From Chloroflexota bacterium (GTDB lineage Bacteria; Chloroflexota; Anaerolineae; Anaerolineales; Anaerolineaceae), in the NCBI GenBank assembly GCA_029561345.1, contig JAKQJC010000016.1:101159-165158 (forward strand): DNA of 64,000 bases, read 5' to 3'. Below, in pieces: positions 52,816 to 61,562 of the stretch (position 1 is the stretch's first letter; each line of letters begins with the position of its first letter). Made by a program: the position numbers and the translations under genes. The notes below the pieces were generated by a model. The model did no database searches. It had not been told where the DNA came from and saw nothing but the letters and a program-made list of their open reading frames with translations.

Positions 52816-55304
52816 TTACCGCTGATCATTCAAAACAACAAGAGCAGGCGTTTGCACCGCGCCCCAGGTCACCAGCAGCACCGTGGCCAGGGTGACGGCC
52901 AGGCTGACCCACAGCGCCACCAGGGCAATGGGCAGTTCCAGGGTGAAGAGTTTTTCGGCGGTGGCATTCACTGAGGCAAAGGTGAGCAGGAAAATTTTCA
53001 CAGCCAGCAGGCTCAGGCTGCTCACCAGCAGGCCCACCAGCGCATACTCGATGATCATTGAAACCAGGATGTGCCGGCGGGTGTAACCCACCGCTTTCAG
53101 CACGCCGATTTCATAACGCCGGTCGAGCATGGCCAGGCTGAGGGTGTTGGCCAGCAGCAGGCCGCCCGCCAGCAGGGCCAGGCCGGCCATGGCTGCGGCA
53201 AAGAGGAACAGGTCGCGGTACATGCTGGTTTCGCGCATCAGATACGCATAGATATCCACAATGGTCACCTGCGGCAAAGCGGCGCTGATCTGCTCCATGC
53301 TGCGCGCCATCTGGTTTTGAGGCACGCTGATATAAGCGGTGAAGTCTTTCACCGGCGCCAGCTCGCGACCGGCGGCCGTGCCGGTCAACAAACCGCTGTA
53401 ATAGCGGAAGCCGTTGTATTCCTCCTGTTCGTAGCTGCCCACCACCGTCACGGCGTGGGTGGCGCCCGTCGAGGTAGTGATGATCAACTGGCTGCCGACC
53501 GGAATGGCCTCATAGGCGGGCAGATAAACCCCATTGGCCACGCTGCCCCACGGCGCGCCGGTCAGCTTCAACCCCAGGGGTGAATCCATGCTGATCAGTT
53601 CACCCGACAGCTGCCGCGCTTCATCGCCATTCTGATACGGGGCATCCGGCCAGATGGCCTGCTGGAGGACGGCGCGGGTTTCCACCACCGGCTGGTTCAG
53701 GCCGGCCTTTTCCAGGGTCTGGCGCAGGCTGGCTTCATCATCCATGCCCGCCAGAATGGCCATGTTGGCGCCGGTGGGGTTCTTCACCCGGATGGACAGC
53801 TCGCGCTGGCCGTCGTTGAGGACCACCAGGCCCAATGCCAGCGGCACCATGCCGGCAAACATGGCGATCATCGAGAAGGTGAGCGAAACGCCGCGCTGGC
53901 GCAAATGCTGCTTCACCAGGCGCAGGGCAGGCAGGCCCCAGGTTGGCAGCAGGTGCACCATCACCCACACAGCCGCGTTGAGACAGCCGCCCAGAATCAG
54001 CAGGCCGCCCAGGGCCACCGCCATGATGAGCAGGCCGCTGCCCAGCGAGCCCATGGCCAGGCTGGCCAGCAGGGTGAAGACCGCGCCCAGGGCGGCAGCC
54101 GTCAGCAGCACCTTCACCCAGGGGGTGCGCTTCACTGAAACCACGTCACCGCGCAGCAGGGCCGAAGGTTGGGCTTCGCCTGCCAGCACCACCGCCAGTT
54201 CAGCAAAAATGAGGGTGGTGGCCAGGCCAATCAGGCCGCCGGTGATGAGCAGGGGCGGGAACAGCGGCGGTTCGAGCAGCAGCTGGGTGATATGATCAAA
54301 CAGGCTGCCCAGGGATGAGGAGATCAGCACGGCCAGCAGCAGGCCGATGCCGCTGCCCAGCAGTCCCAACAGGGTGGCTTCAAGCAGAAAAACCTGGTTC
54401 AGGTCCGCCTGGCTGTAGCCCACCGTCTTGAGAATGGCCATTTCGCCCATGCGGCGGCGCAGCAGCACCAGCATGGTGTTGGCCACGCCAATGCCGCCCA
54501 CCAGCAGCCCCATGATGCCCGCGCCGCGCAGGCAGATTTCGATGTAATTTTGCGAATCGCCGCGCTGGGTGTTCCAATCGGAGGCCAGCATCACCCACCA
54601 GTCATTGCCCAGGGCCGCCTGCACCGCGCCCGGATCGGGCGCCAGAACCTGCACGCGGCTGGCAGTCAGGCCGTTCAGGCCTGAAAGAGCCATGGCGGCC
54701 TCATGGGTGTAGTAAAGGCGGCTGCCTTCGTGGTCAGGGTTGTCATCAATGATGCCGCGCACCGTCATGCTGAGGGGTTCGCCGTGGTTCAGGTCCGAAA
54801 CCAGCAGGGTGTCGCCGAGGACAATGCCTTTATCTTCGGCCAGGTCGCGGGTGATCAGCAGGTCGGTCTTTCCGCGCAGCAGATCAGCCGGGGCGGCGTT
54901 TTGCGGAGCCAGCATCTCCAGGCGCCCTGCCAGCGGGTAGACCTGCGGGTCAATGCCGATGCCAGCCATGACTACCTTGAGGGAAACCGAGCCGGGCTGA
55001 CGGAAGGCGATATCGTAACTCTTTTCTTCAATCGTCCAGGCGCTGATCACCCCCTGCTGCTGCAAAGCAGCAAGCCGCGCCTGTTCTTCAGCCGGCAGGG
55101 TGGGCGCGCCGGAATAGGAAGCCAGCACGTCGCCGCCCAGAATGGATTTCCCGTCAACCAGAATGGCGCCCATGATCGAATCAGAAAGCATGTTCATCGC
55201 GGTCAGCGACATGACGCCAAAGATGATGCACAGCAGGGCAATCCAGATGCGCTGCCCGCCCTGGCGTAAATTGCGCAGGGCCATGCCCATGAACAGCCAG
55301 AGCT

Positions 55305-55308
<4 letters not shown>
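52816..55308 (-). CDS. FtsX/MacB-type ABC transporter permease
   Basis: 830 residues, eight or more membrane helices. N-terminal helix, an extracytoplasmic domain (about 45-240), FtsX-type helical bundle (about 255-380), a second pair of helices and extracytoplasmic domain (about 410-690), and a final FtsX bundle (about 715-825) with YEIGVLKAVGYTRRHI. This two-FtsX plan is that of MacB/LolC-like exporters of lipids, lipoproteins or peptides. The ATG overlaps the ATPase stop (ATGA). Confidence 0.92.
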
Positions 55309-56003
<695 letters not shown>

Positions 56004-56037
56004 GTTTACCTCTTTTGCTTGGTTGGGTATGTTCTCC

Positions 56038-56066
56038 AGTATAACCACCCGCCCCGCTCCTGCCAT
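56038..56066 (-). promoter_or_regulatory. promoter of the ABC exporter / two-component operon
   Basis: On the minus strand: -35 ATGGCA (56061-56066), 17-bp spacer, -10 TATACT (56038-56043). Predicted start near 56031. Confidence 0.6.
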
Positions 56067-56072
56067 CAGACC

Positions 56073-56097
56073 CCAGTCTGATTTTTACTCAGACTGG
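56073..56097. promoter_or_regulatory. inverted repeat, candidate response-regulator binding site
   Basis: CCAGTCTGA (56073-56081) and TCAGACTGG (56089-56097) are perfectly complementary with a 7-nt AT-rich centre. They lie just upstream of the -35 of the exporter operon, a normal activator position. The two neighbouring genes are divergent, so it is not a terminator. Confidence 0.6.
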
Positions 56098-56211
56098 AGG
56101 AGAAACGGTGGAGGGTTATGCCTGATTGGCTGAGCTGCCACAAAAATACTGGCTGCTGGCTCCAGCCCGGAGCGCCAATGATGATAGAATTATCCCAAGG
56201 AGATTTACTTC

Positions 56212-56928
56212 ATGAAACCCATTGTCGTTTTGATCTCAGCCGGCAGCGAATGGCGCGAAACCTGCCGCATCCTCAACCCGGCGGAGCAGCAATCTTCGCC
56301 GCTGGGCGAATGGTTTGAAACCACCATCGCCGGCCGCCCGCTGATTTTCTTTCGCGGCGGGGTGGGCAAAATTTCCGCTGCCGCCACCACCCAGCACGCC
56401 ATTGACCGCTGGCAGCCCCAGGCGCTGATCAACCTGGGCACCTGCGGCGGTTTCGCCGGGCGGGTCAACCGCCTGGAAGTGACCCTGGTTGAAAAAACCG
56501 TGGTTTATGACATCATCGAGCAGATGAGCGATGCCGACGCCGCCATTGCCCGTTACACCACCACCCTCGACCTTTCCTGGCTGAAAGATCCACTGCCCAC
56601 CCCGGTGCGGCGCGGGGTGATGGTTTCGGCTGACCGCGACCTGATTGCCGGCGAGGTGGAAGAACTGCACCGGCGTTACGGCGCCGTGGTGGGCGATTGG
56701 GAATCAGGAGCCATTGCCTGGGTGGCGGCGCGCCACGGGCTGCGCTGCCTGATTCTGCGCGGCGTGACCGACCTGGTGGGACCGCAGGGCGGCGAGGCTT
56801 ACGGCTGGCTGGAAACATATCACCGCAACACGGCCCTGGTGATGCAGACCCTGCTGGAGGCCCTGCCGGCCTGGCTGGAACGCCTGGCGGAACTGCCTGT
56901 TGACAAAAGCAGGGTGGATGACGTATAA
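56212..56928 (+). CDS. MTA/SAH nucleosidase-like phosphorylase superfamily protein
   Basis: 238 residues. GGVGKISAAATTQHAID near residue 50, INLGTCGGFAG, and GDWESGAIAWVAARHG with the Glu that contacts ribose and a late RGVTDLVG match the PNP/UDP-phosphorylase superfamily, closest to the 5'-methylthioadenosine/S-adenosylhomocysteine nucleosidases. AAGGAG is 9 nt before the ATG. The substrate could be another purine nucleoside. Its 3' end contains the promoter of the LacI gene. Confidence 0.82.
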   Translation: MKPIVVLISAGSEWRETCRILNPAEQQSSPLGEWFETTIAGRPLIFFRGGVGKISAAATTQHAIDRWQPQALINLGTCGGFAGRVNRLEVTLVEKTVVYDIIEQMSDADAAIARYTTTLDLSWLKDPLPTPVRRGVMVSADRDLIAGEVEELHRRYGAVVGDWESGAIAWVAARHGLRCLILRGVTDLVGPQGGEAYGWLETYHRNTALVMQTLLEALPAWLERLAELPVDKSRVDDV

Positions 56929-56929
56929 T
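56900..56929 (+). promoter_or_regulatory. consensus sigma70 promoter for the LacI-family gene
   Basis: TTGACA (56900-56905), 18-bp spacer, TATAAT (56924-56929), lying across the end of the nucleosidase gene. The start would be near 56936, inside the operator. Confidence 0.85.
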
Positions 56930-56942
56930 GTAACCGGTTACA
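56929..56942. promoter_or_regulatory. LacI-family operator
   Basis: TGTAACCGGTTACA is a perfect 14-bp palindrome with the central CG typical of LacI/GalR operators. It overlaps the last base of the -10 and the transcription start and is 19 nt before the LacI start, so autorepression is expected. Confidence 0.85.
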
Positions 56943-56960
56943 TAAAACAGGAGCAAGATT

Positions 56961-57977
56961 GTGACAAAAGCAAAGACAGAAGCAGCCACCATTCGCGATG
57001 TCGCCCGCCTGGCGGGGGTCTCTGTGGCAACGGTCAGCCGTTACCTTAACAAGAATGCCCCCCTCTCGCCGGACGCCGAAACCCGCGTGCAGCAGGCCAT
57101 GACGGAACTCAACTATGAGCCCCACGCCATGGCGCGCAGCCTGGCCACCCTTAAAACCAATGCCATCGGCCTCATGCTCAACAAAATTGAAGGCGATTTC
57201 TTCACCCCCTTGCTCGAGGGCATTGAAAACGAAGCCACCCAGGCCGGCTACCACCTGCTGATCAGCTCTTCGGCCAGCATCGGCCCCGGCCGCAGCTCTC
57301 CCCTGGGGCCGCGCAACACCGACGGCCTGCTGGTTTTCTCCAACGCGGTCGCCGAACCTGCCCTGCGGCGCCTGAGCGAAAGCCATTTTCCTGTGGTGCT
57401 CATCCACCAATCTCCGCCGCCCGACCTGCGCATTCCCTGCGTGACGGTGGAAAACAAGGCCGCTACCTTTAAAATTGTCAGCCATCTGATCGAAAAGCAC
57501 CAGCGGCGGCACATTGTTCTGCTGCGCGGCCCGGATGACCAGGAAGACTCGCACTGGCGCGAAACCGGCTACCGCCAGGCGCTGGATGTGCACGGGCTGC
57601 CCTTTGACCCGCGGCTGGTGCGCCCGGGCAATTTCGAACGCGAAATGGCCTACCGCAGCATGAAGGAAATTCTCAGCGAAGGCCTGCCCGTTGACGGCGT
57701 TTTTGCCGGCGATGATGAAGCCGCCCTGGGCGCCATCCTGGCCATCCAGGAAGCCGGGTTGAAGGTTCCCGACGATGTGGCCATGGTCGGCTTCGATGAT
57801 CAGCGCATTTCCGAATACATCAACCCGCCGCTGACCACGGTGCGCGCCCCCACCGAGCAGGTTGGGCGCACGGCCACCCAGCTCCTGATTAACCTGATCA
57901 ACACCGGAGAGGCGCAGAGCCTGACTCTGCTGCCGACCGAACTCATCCTGCGTCGCTCGTGCGGCTGTTCAACATAA
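56961..57977 (+). CDS. LacI family transcriptional regulator
   Basis: 338 residues starting at GTG 56961 (AGGAG about 7 nt upstream). N-terminal HTH TIRDVARLAGVSVATVSRYLN, hinge helix near 58-66, and a periplasmic-binding-like effector domain ending VAMVGFDDQRISEYINPPLTTV. The effector is probably a sugar. It likely controls itself and perhaps the lipoprotein and dehydrogenase genes downstream through the palindrome at 56929-56942. Confidence 0.95.
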   Translation: MTKAKTEAATIRDVARLAGVSVATVSRYLNKNAPLSPDAETRVQQAMTELNYEPHAMARSLATLKTNAIGLMLNKIEGDFFTPLLEGIENEATQAGYHLLISSSASIGPGRSSPLGPRNTDGLLVFSNAVAEPALRRLSESHFPVVLIHQSPPPDLRIPCVTVENKAATFKIVSHLIEKHQRRHIVLLRGPDDQEDSHWRETGYRQALDVHGLPFDPRLVRPGNFEREMAYRSMKEILSEGLPVDGVFAGDDEAALGAILAIQEAGLKVPDDVAMVGFDDQRISEYINPPLTTVRAPTEQVGRTATQLLINLINTGEAQSLTLLPTELILRRSCGCST

Positions 57978-57994
57978 TCAAGGAGTGACTTTTC

Positions 57995-58894
57995 ATGCGC
58001 CGCGTTGCTGTCTTCATTCTGGCCTCTGCCCTGTTCCTGGCAGCCTGCTCAACCGCCACCCCCACCCCGGCTCCCACGCCGACCGTACCGCCGCCCACGC
58101 CCACCCCCACGCCCCTGCCTTTGGGCGCGGGGTTTCGCTATTCCACCTACGGCCCCGGCTACGACCCGGGTCCGGCTTATTGGGCCGGGGTGGGCGAACA
58201 GATGGCCGGGCGTTTTGATGGCGCCGTGCCTGAAACCGTGTGGATTGTGGCCAACCTGGCCAGCCCCGGCACCATTTTCACCTTTCCGGGCAGCAGCAAA
58301 GACCTGAATATTCACTTTTCGATGAAAGACAACAACGAGGAAGCCCTGACCCTGTTTGACCAGAAGGGTTACCGCGTGTGGCTGCAGGTGGAATCGGGCA
58401 ATGCGCCGGTGGAAGAGCTGATTCACATTGCCCTGAACAAGTACGGCCACCACCCCAGCGTGGTGGGGGTCGGCGTGGACGTGGAATGGTATAATTCAAC
58501 CAGCGAACCTGAAGGCGAAGCGGTGACGGATGAGCTGGCGCGCAAATGGGTGGCGGCGGCGCGCTCGCACAACCCGGCCTACCGGGTGTTCCTCAAGCAT
58601 TGGGAACAGGGCAAAATGCCGCCCACCGAACGCGACGGCCTGCTGTTTGTGGATGACAGCCAGATGTTTGATTCGCTGGACCAGATGGTTAAAGAGTTCA
58701 AAGCCTGGGGCGAGGCTTTTGCGCCTGCGCCCGTGGCTTTCCAGTTTGGCTATCCGGCAGATGCGGCCTGGTGGAAGGAACTGAGCGACCCGCCCAAAAT
58801 CATTGGCGACGCTCTGCGCAAGGAGGTTCCCAACCTGCAGGCGCTCTACTGGGTGGATTTTACAGCGCTGGAGGTGTTTCCACCGCAGCGCTGA
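57995..58894 (+). CDS. lipoprotein with Thr-Pro linker and unknown, possibly TIM-barrel-like, domain
   Basis: 299 residues. Signal peptide with lipobox LAAC (Cys at about 19), a Thr-Pro linker (about 20-42), then a 250-residue domain. The strand-like stretches VWIVANLAS, VVGVGVDVEWYN and AFQFGYP with acidic residues after strands resemble carbohydrate-active barrel proteins, but I cannot name a family. AAGGAG precedes the ATG. It follows the LacI gene by 17 nt, so sugar-related regulation is plausible. Confidence 0.65.
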   Translation: MRRVAVFILASALFLAACSTATPTPAPTPTVPPPTPTPTPLPLGAGFRYSTYGPGYDPGPAYWAGVGEQMAGRFDGAVPETVWIVANLASPGTIFTFPGSSKDLNIHFSMKDNNEEALTLFDQKGYRVWLQVESGNAPVEELIHIALNKYGHHPSVVGVGVDVEWYNSTSEPEGEAVTDELARKWVAAARSHNPAYRVFLKHWEQGKMPPTERDGLLFVDDSQMFDSLDQMVKEFKAWGEAFAPAPVAFQFGYPADAAWWKELSDPPKIIGDALRKEVPNLQALYWVDFTALEVFPPQR

Positions 58895-58910
58895 GAAAGG
58901 CTGATTCTGG

Positions 58911-59681
58911 ATGGAAACCAACCCCCTTGCTTATAATTTGAACGGAAAAGTGGCCCTGGTGACGGCGGCGGCCCGCGGCATTGGCCGGGCCTGCGCCCTG
59001 GCCCTGGCCCAGGCCGGCGCGGATGTGGCGCTGGGCCTGCGCGAGAAAGATGCCGACGGCGACCTGGCGGCTGAAATTGCCGCCCTGGGGCGCAGGGTGC
59101 TGCCCCTGCAGATGGATGTGCGCCACATGGCGCAGATTCAGAGCGCGGTGGCCGAGGCGGCGCAGTTTTTTGGCCGCATCGATATCCTGGTCAACAATGC
59201 CGGCATCGGCGCGCCTAACCCGGCCGAGGCGGTGACTGAGAAAGATTTCGATGACACCCTGGCGGTCAACCTGAAAGGCACCTTCTTCACCTGCCAGGCG
59301 GTGGGGCGGGTGATGATGGCCCAGGGGGGCGGGCGCATCGTCAACATCGGCTCTCAGGCCGGGTTTGTGGCCCTGCCCACCGAGGCGGTCTACTGCATGA
59401 GCAAGGCGGCCATTGCGCACCTCACCAAATGCCTGGCCCTGGAATGGGCGCCTCACCACATCAACGTCAACGCGGTGGCGCCGACCTTTATCGAAACCCC
59501 CGGCACAGTGAAATGGCTGGGCAACCCTGATTTCAAAGCCTCGGTTGAAAAACGCATTCCCCTGGGAAGGGTGGGCACTCCCGAAGAAGTGGCCGGCCCG
59601 GTGGTTTTCCTGGCCTCTGAGGCAGCTTCGCTGATCACTGGCGCCACACTGATGATTGACGGCGGCTGGACTATTCAATAA
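58911..59681 (+). CDS. SDR family oxidoreductase
   Basis: 256 residues. Cofactor motif TAAARGIGRA near residue 18 (variant of TGxxxGIG), NNAGIG, catalytic Ser in NIGSQAG and YCMSKAA for Tyr-x3-Lys, C-terminal ITGATLMIDGGW. A classical NAD(P)-dependent short-chain dehydrogenase like FabG, glucose or polyol dehydrogenases. Position after a LacI regulator and lipoprotein favours a sugar or sugar-acid substrate. It ends 13 nt before the convergent GT2 gene. Confidence 0.92.
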   Translation: METNPLAYNLNGKVALVTAAARGIGRACALALAQAGADVALGLREKDADGDLAAEIAALGRRVLPLQMDVRHMAQIQSAVAEAAQFFGRIDILVNNAGIGAPNPAEAVTEKDFDDTLAVNLKGTFFTCQAVGRVMMAQGGGRIVNIGSQAGFVALPTEAVYCMSKAAIAHLTKCLALEWAPHHINVNAVAPTFIETPGTVKWLGNPDFKASVEKRIPLGRVGTPEEVAGPVVFLASEAASLITGATLMIDGGWTIQ

Positions 59682-59694
59682 TCAGAGCTGGCTG

Positions 59695-60630
59695 TCAGGC
59701 TTTCTGGGTCAGCAGCCATCTCAATGGCGGCGTCCATTTTGAAATTTCTTCATTCGCCCGGGTCTTACGGCCCGGCGCGATGATTTTAACCAGGTTCCAT
59801 TTAACCAGGCGCAGGCTCAACCCGGCAATCATAATTAAACGCACCAAAACCGCCTGAAAAGCCCCCAAATTTTTCCGGTAATATTGCTGCTGGCTTTTGA
59901 CATAATGCAGCATCAACCTGGCATTTTCTCCCCCCGCTGAACCGCCATAAATGTGCACAATGACGGCCTCGGGAACCTGCCAGATTTCCCAACCCGCCTT
60001 TCTGACGCGAAAACACCAATCCGTTTCTTCAAAATACATAAAAAATTGCTCATCCAAAAAGCCCGCCTGTTCGATCACTTCGCGGCGGAAAAGGATGGAT
60101 GCGCCAATGATTTTATCGCTCTGAAAGGGCTGATCCTGCAGCACCTGGGGGTATAATGGCCCCTTGATGGCAGGAAAACGCAGGCAGAACCTGGAAAGTG
60201 CAAAAATGCTGATGAAATCAACCCACAACCCTGGAAAGCGGCTGCACGCATAAATATCCACACCCCCTTCCGCATTTAAAGAACGCGGACCCACCAATCC
60301 GGCCTGCGGGCGGCTTTCCAGAAAATCCAACATCTTCTGACAGGCGCCCGGTTTAATGATGGTATCGGGATTCAACATCCAGATCAGCTTGCCGCTGGAC
60401 AGCAGCAGCGCCTGGTTATTATTCCAGGCGAAGCCCCGGGTTTCGGCATTATTCCATACCCGCACAGCCGGGAATATTTCAGCCAGCATTTCAGAGCAGC
60501 CATCTTCCGGTGTATTGTTCACCACAATAATTTCATATTTGACTGCGGGCATGGTTTCAATCAAAGAAGTCAGGCAATCTCTTAATAATGATTTTGTATG
60601 ATGGTTAACAATGAGAATTGACAGATCCAT
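59695..60630 (-). CDS. GT2 family glycosyltransferase (rhamnosyltransferase-like)
   Basis: 311 residues from the ATG at 60630; a TTG two codons upstream is an alternative. LSILIVNHHTKSLLRDCLTSL, VVNNTPEDGC, MLNPDTII and FEETDWCFRVRKAGW form the GT-A domain, and a hydrophobic stretch near 260-285 may touch the membrane. The coding sequence is somewhat less GC-rich than that of the main glycan cluster. It stands alone before the tRNA gene. Confidence 0.9.
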   Translation of the reverse strand: MDLSILIVNHHTKSLLRDCLTSLIETMPAVKYEIIVVNNTPEDGCSEMLAEIFPAVRVWNNAETRGFAWNNNQALLLSSGKLIWMLNPDTIIKPGACQKMLDFLESRPQAGLVGPRSLNAEGGVDIYACSRFPGLWVDFISIFALSRFCLRFPAIKGPLYPQVLQDQPFQSDKIIGASILFRREVIEQAGFLDEQFFMYFEETDWCFRVRKAGWEIWQVPEAVIVHIYGGSAGGENARLMLHYVKSQQQYYRKNLGAFQAVLVRLIMIAGLSLRLVKWNLVKIIAPGRKTRANEEISKWTPPLRWLLTQKA

Positions 60631-60776
60631 GTCCAACTCATAATTGACAGAAAAGAAACCTGGTGAAATTTTTCAACAGGGATGAATGCGAAAACAGCTG
60701 ACTTATTATCCTACAACGTAAAATATTTAGCAAGGCCCGTTGACCGGGGCTGTTTTCCTCCAACTTTCGCGCAGTC

Positions 60777-60805
60777 TTGCCAAAAAGGGCAGGGGTGGGT
60801 ATAAT
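60777..60805 (+). promoter_or_regulatory. promoter of tRNA-Pro
   Basis: TTGCCA (60777-60782), 17-bp spacer, TATAAT (60800-60805); start about 5 nt before the tRNA. Confidence 0.75.
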
Positions 60806-60816
60806 GTATGCACATT

Positions 60817-60891
60817 CGGGGTGTGGCTCAGTCCGGCTAGAGCACACGGTTCGGGACCGTGAGGTCGAGGGTTCAAATCCCTCCGCCCCGA
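60817..60891 (+). tRNA. tRNA-Pro (anticodon CGG)
   Basis: Full cloverleaf of 75 nt: acceptor CGGGGTG/CGCCCCG plus discriminator A, D-arm GCTC/GAGC, anticodon stem CACGG/CCGTG with loop TTCGGGA (anticodon 60852-60854), T-arm GAGGG-TTCAAAT-CCCTC. CCA is not encoded. It decodes CCG. Confidence 0.95.
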
Positions 60892-60907
60892 CTTTCTAAA
60901 ATAATCT

Positions 60908-61073
60908 GTTCGAGGGTTCTCCCCACAGGGGGGATTGCGAAATCCCTCCGCCCCGACTTTCTAAAATAATCCGTTCGAGAGTTCTCCCCACAGGGGGGAC
61001 TGCAAAATCCCTCCGCCCCGACTTGTTTTTCTTCTTATGTTCGAGGGTTCTCCCCTCAAGGGGGATTGCGAAC
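60908..61073 (+). repeat. tandem 65-66 bp repeats containing copies of the tRNA-Pro 3' end
   Basis: Units start at 60908, 60973 and 61039 (third partial). Each begins TTCGAGgGTTC like the T-arm, then has a short insert forming a CTCCCC/GGGGGG hairpin. Units 1 and 2 then repeat AAATCCCTCCGCCCCGACTT, the 3' end of the tRNA. Unit 1 also repeats the flank after the tRNA (TTTCTAAAATAATC). The pattern suggests repeated integration or slippage at a tRNA attachment site. Confidence 0.8.
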
Positions 61074-61196
61074 CCGGCGGATTTAACAAGCACCTTTCTG
61101 GAAACCGGGGATACAAAAATGCAAACCATGCCCGCCGTTTTTCCCGCCATCTCAAAAAGAATGATGCAAAAAGGTGATTTATCTGCATATCGCTGG

Positions 61197-61226
61197 ATGC
61201 CAGAAAATATCTTTCTGGCATTTTTT
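61197..61226 (+). terminator. rho-independent terminator downstream of tRNA-Pro
   Basis: ATGCCAGAAA (61197-61206) pairs with TTTCTGGCAT (61212-61221) over ATATC, followed by a T run to 61226. It would end a transcript of about 415 nt containing the tRNA and the repeats. Confidence 0.8.
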
Positions 61227-61337
61227 AATCATTGTTCAGCCAGTCTTTTTTTAACCACCCGGCCCGCCACTCCCCTTTTTTCTTTTTGACCTGGATAACT
61301 GGCGGGTTGAGTTATTTAACAGAGAAATTAACCGCAC

Positions 61338-61409
61338 GTGGTTTTTTCTCCGCCCTTCAGGGCGGAGAAAAAACCACATAACATCTTCTCCCCCGCCGGT
61401 GGGCGGGGG
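61338..61409. repeat. pair of strong inverted repeats
   Basis: First: arms 61338-61354 and 61361-61377, 17 bp perfect, loop CTTCAG (extendable by one C-G pair). Second: CCCCCGCC (61390-61397) with GGCGGGGG (61402-61409), 4-nt loop. Neither follows a gene, so they look like a mobile palindrome rather than terminators. Confidence 0.6.
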
Positions 61410-61562
61410 CCGGGGGGTGGGTTTCATAGAGTGACATTGTCAAAACAGCCGCCCCTTTTGCTATTTCTGCGTTTTTGACCCTGCTGCAAGCCAGCCCAAT
61501 CTTCCCCCACCTGAATCTTAACATCCCTCATCCATCCATTTTAGAACAGGAATCCAACCCCC

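Larger units (their letters stand above)
61074..61562. other. gene-free stretch with strong hairpins
   Basis: No coding region is supported in about 490 bp. It holds the terminator at 61197-61226 and two strong inverted repeats at 61337-61409, and is mixed in base composition, as expected for island or repeat debris. Confidence 0.5.

Noticed and set aside
60908..61073. Possible CRISPR array
   Set aside because: Only two and a half units with no unique spacers; the units contain tRNA sequence. No cas genes, and the Cas4-like nuclease is far away.
60896..61221. Small minus-strand frames across the tRNA repeats
   Set aside because: They arise from the 65-bp repeat unit read in reverse and show only repeat-derived peptides; no ribosome sites.
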